Shown: positions 51,000 to 58,664 of the stretch, piece after piece
Layout of the letters: each line of letters starts with the position of its first letter
Numbering within the stretch: position 1 is the stretch's first letter
Assembly: GCA_965267405.1 (NCBI GenBank)
Contig: OZ253954.1
Coordinates: forward strand, 1,364,001-1,428,000
DNA: 64,000 nt
Origin: JAPPOI01 sp028818055
Lineage (GTDB): Bacteria > Pseudomonadota > Alphaproteobacteria > Rhodobacterales > Rhodobacteraceae
Direction of reading: 5' to 3'
The notes under the pieces: generated by a model
The model's input: only the letters and a program-made list of their open reading frames with translations
Told to the model about the DNA's origin: nothing
The model's database searches: none
Position numbers and translations under genes: made by a program

Positions 51000-52486
51000 T
51001 CCTTGATCGTGACAACCCGCCTTCGGGAACTGTGCGCGATTGGCTGGATATGCGTGCGGACAAGGGCGGTACGGCAATCTCATTCCCCGAGACAGGAACC
51101 TCTCTGCTTTGGGCAGACCTTCGCACCGAAGCTCACGACTTCGCCGCAGCGCTGACAGCTAGGGGTGCTGAAAAAGGCGACAGTGTCGCGATTGTTGCTC
51201 CAAACAGCAAAGAGGGGGTCATTGCCTTTTATGGCGCGGTCTACGGTGGGTTTCGCGCAACAATGATCAACTTGGCCGCAGGGCGTGATGCAATCAGCTA
51301 TGCTCTTGATCACTCGGAAGCTCGTTTTGCATATGTGCATGAGAGCTGTTCAAATACATTCGAAGAAGCCAATTCCGGCGGCGTTATCCCTCTGTCATTG
51401 GGTAGCGGGACTGAAGTATCGCTGTTTGATGTCGAGCCGGGCGACCATGCGCTTCTCATGTACACATCCGGAACGACGGGAAAGCCGAAAGGTGTTGTTC
51501 ACACCAATTCAAGCCTTTTGGCCGGCGGATGGACAAGCGCAATAGCGCACGATCTTACCTCGAAAGACCGCGGTTTCTGCGTCCTTCCAATCTATCACAT
51601 CAACGGGCTGTGCGTGACAGTTATGGGTAGCCTCGTATCCGGCGGTTCTTTGGCAATGGTGTCAAAGTTTTCGGCATCGCGCTTTTGGGATCAAGTCGAG
51701 GCAGGAGGCGCGACTTGGTTTTCCGTTGTGCCGACGATTGTGTCGCATCTGCTTCACGGTTCGGCAGAGCCGACTGAAACGTGCAGATCACAGCTTCGGT
51801 TTGGAAGGTCTGCATCGTCTGCTCTTGCGGTCGAAACTCAGTCCGCTTTCGAAAAGCGATTTGGTGTTCCCATCATCGAAACCATGGGTCTGACGGAAAC
51901 GGCAGCGCAAATACTGTCGAACCCTTTACCACCAAGTGTTCGCAAGATCGGATCGCCCGGAATTGCGTTTGGCTGCATTGTCATGATTCAGAATTCCGAA
52001 GGCGAGGAAGTCCCACATGGCGTCGAAGGCGAGATCGTCGTTCAGGGGCCAAACGTATTACTCGAGTATCTCAAGAACCCCGAGGCGACTTCGGCAACGT
52101 TTCGGGATGGGTGGTTGCGTACCGGTGACCTCGCCCGAATGGATGAAGACGGCTATGTGTATGTAACCGGCCGTTTGAAAGAACTCATAATCAAAGGCGG
52201 TGAAAACATCGCGCCACGCGAGATCGACGAAGCGCTGTACTCACATCCTGATGTTATCGAAGCGGCGGCATTTGCCCGTCCTTGCGATAGCTACGGCGAA
52301 CGCGTCGAAGCCGCCGTCCGTCTGCGCGAAGGATCGCGAGTCAGCGCTGATACTTTGATCAAGCTGTGCAATGGGCGACTTGGTTCATTCAAATCGCCCG
52401 ATGCAATCCACTTCATGGCTGAGCTTCCCAAAGGTCCATCTGGAAAAATCCAAAGGATGAAGCTGGCTGACGTGCTTCCCGTCTGA
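50996..52486 (+). CDS. sauT: AMP-dependent CoA ligase, sulfoacetate-CoA ligase SauT-like
   Basis: A 496-aa ANL-superfamily ligase: LLMYTSGTTGKPKGVVHT (P-loop near residue 157), VLPIYHINGLCVTVMGSLVSGG, ETMGLTETAAQILSNPLPP, GWLRTGDLARMDEDGYVYV, GRLKELIIKGGENIAPREID and the C-terminal PKGPSGKIQR with catalytic Lys. It differs from malonyl-CoA synthetase (matB at 41 kb) and resembles the oxalate/sulfoacetate type ligases. Coupled by ATGA to the dehydrogenase and preceded by tctABC, it predicts activation of imported acid to acyl-CoA. Substrate is inferred from gene order. Confidence 0.72.
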   Translation: MILDRDNPPSGTVRDWLDMRADKGGTAISFPETGTSLLWADLRTEAHDFAAALTARGAEKGDSVAIVAPNSKEGVIAFYGAVYGGFRATMINLAAGRDAISYALDHSEARFAYVHESCSNTFEEANSGGVIPLSLGSGTEVSLFDVEPGDHALLMYTSGTTGKPKGVVHTNSSLLAGGWTSAIAHDLTSKDRGFCVLPIYHINGLCVTVMGSLVSGGSLAMVSKFSASRFWDQVEAGGATWFSVVPTIVSHLLHGSAEPTETCRSQLRFGRSASSALAVETQSAFEKRFGVPIIETMGLTETAAQILSNPLPPSVRKIGSPGIAFGCIVMIQNSEGEEVPHGVEGEIVVQGPNVLLEYLKNPEATSATFRDGWLRTGDLARMDEDGYVYVTGRLKELIIKGGENIAPREIDEALYSHPDVIEAAAFARPCDSYGERVEAAVRLREGSRVSADTLIKLCNGRLGSFKSPDAIHFMAELPKGPSGKIQRMKLADVLPV

Positions 52487-52600
52487 AAATCTTTTCAATT
52501 TGGAAAAGCACCGGATCTGATCTGACAAAACTCACTCGAAACCCCGCACAGGTCTCGTGGTATGAGCGGGGCATTGAGGGCGTGTTCTTCAATCCACCGC

Positions 52601-53089
52601 TTAGTACACCATGCTCTCCATCACTCCATCTTTTCGCACGAATTTGTGCCAAAGGGCTCCGGCGATGTGGGCAATAAGAAGTAGCGGCAATGCCATCAGC
52701 GCAAGTTCATGTATCCCGATCATCGTCGTTACAAACACGCCGCCGAGAAGCGGTGTCGCGAAGCCAAGTGCGATCCCGAGACCTGACAACACAATGCCAA
52801 AGACAGAGGCATAAAGACCTATGTGAACCGCACGAGAGGCAAAGTGTTCCCACCGTGGTGCGTCTTGAGGCAACCTCGTCGCTCCACCGATCTTCTTCGT
52901 CCAAAACAGACGGAACGCAAAAAGTGCGCCGATGGCGAGAGCGAACAAGACCTCGGTTCGAAAAGTGGCAGGGTCAGCCAGTTCTGAGACGTTCTCCAAG
53001 CCTTTGAAATATCCAAAGGCAATCAATCCGGCAGAAACCCAGTGGATTCCCTTTGTGACATAACCGTGCGGTTCCGCTTTGGTGGTCAT
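52601..53089 (-). CDS. Cytochrome b561 family protein
   Basis: A 162-aa membrane protein with four helices and the heme-ligating histidines typical of bacterial b561: IHWVSAG (helix 1, His16), SRAVHIGLYA, GIHELALMA and LLIAHIAGALWHKFVRKDG. These bind two b hemes and may move electrons across the inner membrane or bind quinone. It starts 26 nt downstream of the small membrane protein on the same strand and shares its upstream motif with the PepSY gene of the nearby two-component locus, so it may belong to that regulon. The link to redox stress is inferred. Confidence 0.88.
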   Translation of the reverse strand: MTTKAEPHGYVTKGIHWVSAGLIAFGYFKGLENVSELADPATFRTEVLFALAIGALFAFRLFWTKKIGGATRLPQDAPRWEHFASRAVHIGLYASVFGIVLSGLGIALGFATPLLGGVFVTTMIGIHELALMALPLLLIAHIAGALWHKFVRKDGVMESMVY

Positions 53090-53115
53090 TCTCGCTCTCC
53101 CGTCCGCTGATATGA

Positions 53116-53328
53116 TTAGGCAGCAAATTCTGCTTTTTCAGGAGCGTCGGTTGTCTGCATGGCGAGACCGACGAAGGGGGCTGCAATCAATGCAATACCC
53201 ATTGCAAAAAAGGCAAACACCGCCAGGGTTGCGATGACCGCGATGCCAAGCCCTGCCATCAATGCAGAGGCGGCAAACAGAACAACGTTGGAAACGGCGT
53301 TCTTTGTTGTGTTGATCAGAGTGGTCAT
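53116..53328 (-). CDS. Small two-helix membrane protein, unknown
   Basis: A 70-aa protein, mostly one or two hydrophobic helices (NVVLFAASALMAGLGIAV, LAVFAFFAMGIALIAAPFVG), with short polar ends. No family recognised. It is the first gene after a motif (53404-53420) also found upstream of the PepSY gene, and is followed by cytochrome b561, so it may act with it. GGAG precedes the ATG at a suitable distance. The conserved setting, not a domain, is the reason to accept it as a gene. Confidence 0.6.
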   Translation of the reverse strand: MTTLINTTKNAVSNVVLFAASALMAGLGIAVIATLAVFAFFAMGIALIAAPFVGLAMQTTDAPEKAEFAA

Positions 53329-53403
53329 TTTGGTTTCTCCATGTTCATCAATGTTTCGATGACATGGATATGGAGGACCGATTTTACCGGTGCCTGTACC
53401 GAA

Positions 53404-53420
53404 CCTTACAAATTTGCAAA
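53404..53420. promoter_or_regulatory. Shared palindromic motif, copy 2
   Basis: CCTTACAAATTTGCAAA, on the minus strand TTTGCAAATTTGTAAGG, differs by one base from the motif at 55860-55876. It overlaps the stop codon of the sensor kinase and lies about 82 nt upstream of the small membrane protein, in position for a response-regulator operator of the downstream pair. Confidence 0.6.
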
Positions 53421-54689
53421 GTTGATCGAGACCTTGAGACCGCTTGGTTGATTTCGTGACAAATCCAGCGTGGCGCCATGCCTCTCGGCAACTGCGCGCA
53501 CTAAAGCTAGCCCCAAACCAGAGCCATCCCGCGTGCGTGCCGCATCAAGTCGCACCATAGGTTTTATGATTTCGTCAAATTGGCTCGGATCAACGCCTGC
53601 GCCGTCGTCGGCGACACCAATACTCTGACCCTTGGCAAAAAGTGAAATCCTATCGCCTCCGTGAACGAGGGCATTCTGAATAAGATTTGCCAACGCTTGC
53701 ACAAGCATTTGTCGGTCAGCTTCGATGTCCGCAGTGGCATCAATAACGACTTCCAGCACTTTGCCTTCGTCCTCAATCACAGGACCAAATATCTCTGCCA
53801 CTTCCTCAACGAGTGTTCGAAGCGAAACAGCCTCAAAACCATCCCGCCCTTGCGCCGCTTCAATCCGGGCGACGCGCATGATGGTGTCAAATATGCTCGA
53901 CAGTCGGCTGGCTTCCTCCAGGGCCGCACCCCTTTCACTGCCATCTGGCAGCATTTCCAGATGGGCCCTGAGACGAGCAAGCGGCGTACGCAGATCATGG
54001 GCAATGCTGGCGCTTAGATGTCTGGTTTGCGTGACCAGGCGTTCAAGCTCGGCAGCAGTAACGTCAAGCTGACGAGCGATGTCGTCCAGGTCGTCCTTCG
54101 ACCGCACGTGACCTGTGCGTGCGGTCAGATCACCTGCTGCCAACTTTTCCAGAGTGTGGTCGATCCGGGCCAACCGGCGTTGTGCCAAAAGCCCGGTTGC
54201 CAGCCCAATGACGAGCGTCAAAGCAATCACGACCCCGGCGGTCGTCCAAAGTATGCCAGCGAGCAGTTCTTGTGTTTCCTCACTGTCTTCCAACGGTACA
54301 GCGATCATCACCGGGACGCCTTGACTGTCATTGGTGACAAGCACCCGCCAAATGTCAGATTGCTGGTAGTTGTTTTTCAATTGTACGGTCCCACCGCCTC
54401 GCTGAACCGCTCGCTCAAAAGGGGTTGGCAATCCGCCCAAATCCTCAGCAGCCCTCAGGATCACTCGTGGGTCCGAGCTGCCTTCGTCTTCAAGTACGGA
54501 CGCATTCGCCAAAGCCACAAGAGTGGCATCAACGCGACGTTCGTTGGCGTCCCTTCCAAGGGTCAGCGCCACGAAAACCGAAACCGCAAACCCGATTGCA
54601 AAGATCACCGATAAAAGAAGCGAAAGTCGCAGGGTTGAGGAACGGCGCAACCATCTAACCCGGTCGAATATGCTACTTGCCAAAGACAT
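53406..54689 (-). CDS. Two-component sensor histidine kinase
   Basis: A protein of about 427 aa: two transmembrane helices (LRLSLLLSVIFAIGFAVSVF near 25 and LLAGILWTTAGVVIALTLVI near 150) flank a periplasmic sensor; then a HAMP domain (QRRLARIDHTLEKLAAGDL), the H-box SASIAHDLRTPLARLRAHLE, N-box NLIQNALVHGG, and G-boxes VADDGAGVDPSQF, DGSGLGLALVRAV. It phosphorylates the OmpR-type regulator encoded immediately upstream; the start ATG 54689 (after GAAGG) overlaps the regulator's end by 17 nt. Signal unknown; the PepSY gene in the locus suggests an envelope or metal-related cue. Confidence 0.93.
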   Translation of the reverse strand: MSLASSIFDRVRWLRRSSTLRLSLLLSVIFAIGFAVSVFVALTLGRDANERRVDATLVALANASVLEDEGSSDPRVILRAAEDLGGLPTPFERAVQRGGGTVQLKNNYQQSDIWRVLVTNDSQGVPVMIAVPLEDSEETQELLAGILWTTAGVVIALTLVIGLATGLLAQRRLARIDHTLEKLAAGDLTARTGHVRSKDDLDDIARQLDVTAAELERLVTQTRHLSASIAHDLRTPLARLRAHLEMLPDGSERGAALEEASRLSSIFDTIMRVARIEAAQGRDGFEAVSLRTLVEEVAEIFGPVIEDEGKVLEVVIDATADIEADRQMLVQALANLIQNALVHGGDRISLFAKGQSIGVADDGAGVDPSQFDEIIKPMVRLDAARTRDGSGLGLALVRAVAERHGATLDLSRNQPSGLKVSINFANL

Positions 54690-55356
54690 AACCTTCGCCT
54701 CGGCGGGTGCGCAGTAAGTTGTCGTCAAACGGTTTGTCGATCTTCGATCTCAATCGGCTGATATGCGTCTCAACAACGCTGGTTGTGGGATCAAAGCTCA
54801 TGTCCCACACCTGTTCCAGCAACATCGTACGAGTGACCAGTCGCCCTGGCCGCCGCATGAAGTATTCGAGAAGCTTGAATTCTTTCGCCATCAAGTCGAT
54901 CGTTTGTCCCTGGCGCTCACATTGGCGAGACAAAAGGTCGAGTGTCAGGTCGCCATATCGCAAAACAGTCTGCTCAGGCTCGCTCGATGATCCTGAGTCT
55001 CTACGGCGTCCAAGCGCGCTCACACGTGCCGACAACTCGGCGAAGGCAAAGGGCTTGGTCAGGTAGTCGTCTCCACCTGCGTCAAACCCTTCGACGCGGG
55101 CATCAACCTCACCCAGAGCTGTCAAGAAAAGTGCTGGCGTCGAATTCTTTGATGCGCGCAAGGATTTCAAAACCGCAAGTCCGTCCAGACCCGGCACCAT
55201 ACGGTCCAAAACAAGTAAATCAAACTCTTGCCCCATGGCCGCCAAAAGCGCTTCTTTCCCATCGACAAAGTGATCAACCACGTGGCCTTCTTCACGTAGG
55301 CCACCCGCGATCCAAGGCCCTAGTTGCTTGTCATCTTCCAACAACAATATGCGCAT
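54673..55356 (-). CDS. OmpR/PhoB-family response regulator
   Basis: A 227-aa regulator. Receiver domain: LLLEDDKQLGPW (acidic pocket Glu7/Asp8/Asp9), phosphoacceptor Asp51 in LLVLDRMVPGLDGL, ALFLTALGE and the conserved Lys in DDYLTKPFAFAEL. The winged-helix DNA-binding domain spans residues 130-227 with TIDLMAKEFKLLEYFMRRPG, WDMSFDPTTSVVETHISRLRSKI and LRTRRGEGYVFG. It pairs with the sensor kinase. The likely binding site TTACAAATTTGTAA precedes the locus and recurs before the cytochrome b561 pair. Confidence 0.95.
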   Translation of the reverse strand: MRILLLEDDKQLGPWIAGGLREEGHVVDHFVDGKEALLAAMGQEFDLLVLDRMVPGLDGLAVLKSLRASKNSTPALFLTALGEVDARVEGFDAGGDDYLTKPFAFAELSARVSALGRRRDSGSSSEPEQTVLRYGDLTLDLLSRQCERQGQTIDLMAKEFKLLEYFMRRPGRLVTRTMLLEQVWDMSFDPTTSVVETHISRLRSKIDKPFDDNLLRTRRGEGYVFGK

Positions 55357-55443
55357 GACGATCCGTTCGTTACTTGTAGCAGTGTAGGCCGCCGTCGCAG
55401 GCAGCCTACAAGTATCAATTGGGATGTGAAATCTGAATTGGAC

Positions 55444-55770
55444 CTATGCGCGGTCACCGTCGTCATCTTTATCGCAGCCTTCACCGTCCGCTTCGACTTT
55501 TAGAACTTCGCCTGTGGAAGCAGCGATTTCAACTTCCACTTCTGTGCCGTCCTCTGCGGTAATCTCGACCTCATAGATTTGACCCTTACGGCTGTCTTCA
55601 AGCTCGACTTCCATCAGTTCGCCCGGAACTTCCATCAGGGCAATTTCGATGACCTGTTCTTCGGTCAAGTTGGTCGCCTCCGCGACTGTCTGGGCTGAGA
55701 CCATGGTGGCAATTCCGCCCGCAACTACCAATCCAGAAAGTGCGCAGCCTGTGATAAGTTTCGTGTTCAT
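55444..55770 (-). CDS. PepSY domain exported protein
   Basis: A 108-aa protein with a signal peptide (LITGCALSGLVVAGGIATMVSA) and one PepSY domain: TNLTEEQVIEIALMEVPGELMEVELE, YEVEITAEDGTEVEVEIAASTGEVLKVE, followed by an acidic tail GCDKDDDGDRA. PepSY domains occur as inhibitors of secreted proteases and in envelope-related regulons, and often as targets of OmpR-type two-component systems like the one next to it. A Cys in CALSG is in the signal region, so lipidation is not excluded. GGAG precedes the ATG by 8 nt; the frame is open further up but without a suitable start. Confidence 0.85.
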   Translation of the reverse strand: MNTKLITGCALSGLVVAGGIATMVSAQTVAEATNLTEEQVIEIALMEVPGELMEVELEDSRKGQIYEVEITAEDGTEVEVEIAASTGEVLKVEADGEGCDKDDDGDRA

Positions 55771-55859
55771 CGTTGTGTCTCCATTTTCAGTTTTTGAGGG
55801 ACGTTGCCGTCCGATGGAACTGAAATAGGAAAGACACTTCACAAGAGCTGAACGTGAGA

Positions 55860-55876
55860 TTTACAAATTTGTAAGG
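55860..55876. promoter_or_regulatory. Shared palindromic motif, copy 1
   Basis: TTTACAAATTTGTAAGG holds the perfect 14-bp palindrome TTACAAATTTGTAA (55861-55874), 90-106 nt upstream of the PepSY start in a 258-nt gap otherwise without genes. A copy with one mismatch is at 53404-53420. Together they form a candidate operator for the response regulator of this locus. Confidence 0.6.
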
Positions 55877-56028
55877 TGAAAATTGTGCCAACAATCACCG
55901 CCCGATCTCATTCAAGAAACCACAACGGGCAATACTAAAAACAGCCGATTTCTAGACTGGGCGTCGAGAAGGAAACTTCTGATCTACCACTTGCCAAATG
56001 GTGACTGTCAGCTGTCGCTTGTTCAGAA

Positions 56029-56367
56029 CTATTCGGTTGCGCAGAATCTCACGTAGAGCAATTCGATCAGGTTTCGGACCATCGGATCTGAGATGGAGTA
56101 GTAAATCTGTCTTCCCTCACGCCGAGCGGCGAGTATTCCTTCCGCTCTGAGACGCGCTAGATGCTGCGACACGGCCGACTGACTGGCACCCACCTGCGCT
56201 TCGATAGTCGCGACCGATTGTTCTCCATCCAATAGTCCGCACAGAACCTTCAGGCGGTCCCTATGCGCTATGGATTTTAAAAATCGCGCGGCTTGTTCCG
56301 GCGCGTCGGAACCACCATCGGTGAACGCAGAAAGTGCTTCTGCTGGGATGTCTATTTGAGTTTCCAC
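56029..56367 (-). CDS. ArsR-family persulfide-responsive repressor (SqrR/BigR type)
   Basis: A 112-aa winged-helix repressor: SIAHRDRLKVLCGLLDGEQSV, SQSAVSQHLARLRAEGILAARREGRQIYYSI and LIELLYVRFCATE. It lacks metal-binding motifs of ArsR/SmtB sensors but has the two cysteines at 43 and 109 placed as in SqrR/BigR, which form a tetrasulfide link on reaction with persulfide and then release DNA. It is divergent from a persulfide dioxygenase operon, with AT-rich inverted repeats in between that match BigR-like operators (56414-56476). The assignment is family knowledge applied to visible residues. Confidence 0.88.
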   Translation of the reverse strand: METQIDIPAEALSAFTDGGSDAPEQAARFLKSIAHRDRLKVLCGLLDGEQSVATIEAQVGASQSAVSQHLARLRAEGILAARREGRQIYYSISDPMVRNLIELLYVRFCATE

Positions 56368-56413
56368 AGTAAGAATCCAGTATTTTCACCGTTTGATATA
56401 GGCCTCCAGAAAA

Positions 56414-56476
56414 AATATTCAACTTTTTTAATATTTTTTTGCCGAGTCGTATTGACATATTAAATTTTTCTAATAT
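56414..56476. promoter_or_regulatory. BigR/SqrR-type operators
   Basis: Two AT-rich repeats lie between the repressor and the persulfide dioxygenase: AATATT (56414-56419) with AATATT (56430-56435), and ATATTA (56457-56462) with TAATAT (56471-56476). The latter overlaps a TTGACA (56452-56457). They resemble BigR sites and would control both directions. Confidence 0.65.
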
Positions 56477-56505
56477 TTCGACATCAGATCAATTGGAGAC
56501 AACCA

Positions 56506-57369
56506 ATGAAACCTCAAGTTACGCCCTTCTTTGACGAAGTCACCTTTACGGCCTCCTTCGTTGTGACAGATCCGGAAACCAAACATTGTGCGATCGTCGA
56601 TTCAGTTCTCGACTTCGACTATGCGTCTGGCCGGACCGACTTTAAGTCCGCCGACCAGATCATTGACTACGTCCAAGAGAACGAACTGACTGTCGACTGG
56701 ATCCTCGAAACACACGTCCATGCCGACCACCTAAGCGCTGCACCCTATTTGCAAGAGAAGCTTGGCGGCAAAATTGGCATCGGTGAGAAGATAACCGTTG
56801 TGCAGGACACATTTGGCAAGGTCTTTAACGCCGGAACCGAATTTCAGCGTGACGGAAGCCAGTTCGACAAGCTCTTCGAGGAAGGCGATACGTTCAAGGT
56901 TGGAAACATGGAGGCTTCGGTTCTTCACACACCCGGCCACACTCCTGCCTGCCTGACATACGTCATCGATGACGCTGCATTCGTGGGCGACACCCTCTTC
57001 ATGCCAGACTTTGGCACTGCCCGAGCCGACTTCCCCGGCGGATCAGCCGAAACGCTGTACGCTTCAATTCAGAAGCTCTTCACGCTTCCCGATGAGACGC
57101 GAGTTTTTGTCGGGCATGACTACAAAGCCCCTGGTCGCGACGAGTACGCATGGGAAACCACAATCGGCGCGCAAAAAGAGCTGAACAAGCACGTTGGGCA
57201 AGGTCGCGGCGAAGAAGAATTCGTCGCCATGCGTACGAAACGTGACTCGGAACTGGCAATGCCAAGGCTGATCCTGCCTTCGCTCCAGGTCAACATGCGG
57301 GCCGGGCAGATGCCGCCGACCGAAGATGACGGCAACGTTTACTTCAAAGTTCCAGTCAACAGGCTCTGA
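56506..57369 (+). CDS. Persulfide dioxygenase-like MBL-fold protein (Blh/ETHE1 type)
   Basis: A 287-aa MBL-fold enzyme of the ETHE1/Blh type. Iron ligands are seen in ETHVHADHLSAAPYL (His70, His72, Asp74, His75), HTPGHTPAC, FVGDTLFMPDFGTARADFPGG and VGHDYKAPGRD. These enzymes oxidise glutathione persulfide to sulfite. It is the first gene of an operon with two YeeE/YedE-type membrane proteins and a DUF442 protein. The rhodanese-like DUF442 domain that many Blh proteins carry at one end is here a separate gene (58240). Confidence 0.9.
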   Translation: MKPQVTPFFDEVTFTASFVVTDPETKHCAIVDSVLDFDYASGRTDFKSADQIIDYVQENELTVDWILETHVHADHLSAAPYLQEKLGGKIGIGEKITVVQDTFGKVFNAGTEFQRDGSQFDKLFEEGDTFKVGNMEASVLHTPGHTPACLTYVIDDAAFVGDTLFMPDFGTARADFPGGSAETLYASIQKLFTLPDETRVFVGHDYKAPGRDEYAWETTIGAQKELNKHVGQGRGEEEFVAMRTKRDSELAMPRLILPSLQVNMRAGQMPPTEDDGNVYFKVPVNRL

Positions 57370-57373
57370 TACG

Positions 57374-57805
57374 ATGATTGAACCTAGCTATATCTACGGA
57401 CTCATTGGTGGTTTGATCATCGGGCTCGCCGGCGCGGTCTACCTGCTCGGCAACGGGCGCATCATGGGCGCAAGTGGCGTTATCGGCGGCTTGGTCGATG
57501 GCTCTGGCCTGAACGAATGGCGCGACCGCCTTTTGTTCATCGTGGGTCTGATAGCCGCGCCATGGCTCGCGTTATTGGTCCTTGGCATCGAAGGCGAGAC
57601 CAATATCACGTCCAACCCTTGGGTGCTCATTGCAGCCGGTATTCTGGTTGGCTTCGGTGCGCGGCTGGCAAATGGCTGCACAAGTGGTCACGGCGTATGT
57701 GGAATTTCTCGCCTGTCACTCAGAGGCATTGCCGCCACAGGGTTCTACCTCTTGGCCGGTGGGGTCAGCGTTCTTCTCTTCAAACACATTCTAGGAGTGA
57801 TCTGA
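57374..57805 (+). CDS. YeeE/YedE-type sulfur transport membrane protein, half 1 (PmpA-like)
   Basis: A 143-aa membrane protein with four helices and the motif NGCTSGHGVCGISRLS (conserved Cys in CTSGHGVCG), characteristic of YeeE/YedE thiosulfate/sulfur transporters. In this compact bipartite form it is often named PmpA and is found in operons with persulfide dioxygenases. ATG 57374 follows the persulfide dioxygenase stop; the longer frame to 57326 overlaps that gene. TGATG overlap with half 2 shows co-translation. Confidence 0.86.
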   Translation: MIEPSYIYGLIGGLIIGLAGAVYLLGNGRIMGASGVIGGLVDGSGLNEWRDRLLFIVGLIAAPWLALLVLGIEGETNITSNPWVLIAAGILVGFGARLANGCTSGHGVCGISRLSLRGIAATGFYLLAGGVSVLLFKHILGVI

Positions 57806-58230
57806 TGCGCGGAATCATCTCTGTTTCCAGTGGCGCGCTTTTCGGGCTTGGTCTTTTGATCTCGGGCATGGTCGATACCAGCCGCGTACAAGGATGGCTG
57901 GATATCTTTGGCGACTGGGACCCGACCCTCGCCTTTGTTCTTGGCGGAGCCATCCTGCCTATGGCGATCGCTTGGAACATATCTGAAAGGCGTCGCGCTC
58001 CGTTGGCGGGCGGCTCTTTCCCAGCCCGCCCTGCACAAAAGATCACCACGGACCTTGCAATCGGGTCCATGATCTTCGGTGCCGGCTGGGGATTGGCCGG
58101 ACTTTGTCCGGGGCCATCTTTTGCAGCGCTTTCGTTCGGAGGTTGGGAAGGATTGATGTTCGTCGGATCGATGGTTGGCGGCATGTTACTAGCCGTTCCT
58201 GCGAAACATGTTCGTTCAGCAATGGCATGA
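57805..58230 (+). CDS. YeeE/YedE-type membrane protein, half 2 (PmpB-like, DUF6691)
   Basis: A 141-aa membrane protein with four helices, including SSGALFGLGLLISGMVDTS, FVLGGAILPMAIAWNI and the sulfur-transport signature GAGWGLAGLCPGPSFAALSFGG, whose Cys parallels CTSGHGVCG in half 1. The two halves probably form one transporter for a reduced-sulfur species. The ATG at 57805 overlaps the previous stop; upstream frame to 57517 is only a frame shadow of half 1. DUF442 follows 9 nt later. Confidence 0.86.
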   Translation: MRGIISVSSGALFGLGLLISGMVDTSRVQGWLDIFGDWDPTLAFVLGGAILPMAIAWNISERRRAPLAGGSFPARPAQKITTDLAIGSMIFGAGWGLAGLCPGPSFAALSFGGWEGLMFVGSMVGGMLLAVPAKHVRSAMA

Positions 58231-58239
58231 GGCAATGAT

Positions 58240-58590
58240 ATGGAAATGACTCAACTCGCTCCTAACCTTTTCGCCGGTGCGCAGATATCGGAAGCGGATC
58301 TTGCAATGCTTGCAAGCGAAGGTTTCACCGACGTGGTGTGTAACCGCCCGGACTTTGAACATCCGGACTCTGACCCTTCATCAAAGCTGGAAGACATGTC
58401 CGAAAAGTTGGGCATGGCATTCCACTATCTCCCGATAACGCCAGGTGAACCCTTTGTCGAAGAGGCCGAGAAACTCTCCTCCGTCGTCTCTCGTCCAAAC
58501 GCCAAGGTGTTTGCCTACTGTCGTTCCGGCGCACGCGTGGCCAATGCCTGGTCGCTGGTATCTGAAGCGGGAACCGGCAATCGCCGCTGA
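58240..58590 (+). CDS. DUF442 rhodanese/phosphatase-like protein (TIGR01244)
   Basis: A 116-aa protein of the DUF442 family. It begins QLAPNLFAGAQISEADLAML and includes VVCNRPDFEHPD and FAYCRSGARVANAWSL with Cys94; CRSGAR fits the six-residue rhodanese loop better than the CX5R of dual-specificity phosphatases. In Blh proteins this domain is fused to an MBL domain; here it is a free partner. It may pass or accept sulfane sulfur for the persulfide dioxygenase. GAGG lies 7 nt before the ATG. Confidence 0.85.
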   Translation: MEMTQLAPNLFAGAQISEADLAMLASEGFTDVVCNRPDFEHPDSDPSSKLEDMSEKLGMAFHYLPITPGEPFVEEAEKLSSVVSRPNAKVFAYCRSGARVANAWSLVSEAGTGNRR

Positions 58591-58664
58591 AACATCCGCG
58601 GCGCGCTGCTAACAGCCGCTGCCTCCATATCAAGAAATCTGAAACCCAAGGAATGAGGCCCGCG

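Noticed and set aside
52542..52571. CCCCGC...GCGGGG pairing after the CoA ligase as a terminator
   Set aside because: The loop is 18 nt long and no T tract follows, so termination is not convincing.
57517..58230. Extended N-terminus for the second YeeE/YedE half
   Set aside because: The upstream 96 codons are the alternate frame of half 1; the TGATG overlap at 57803-57807 gives the natural start.
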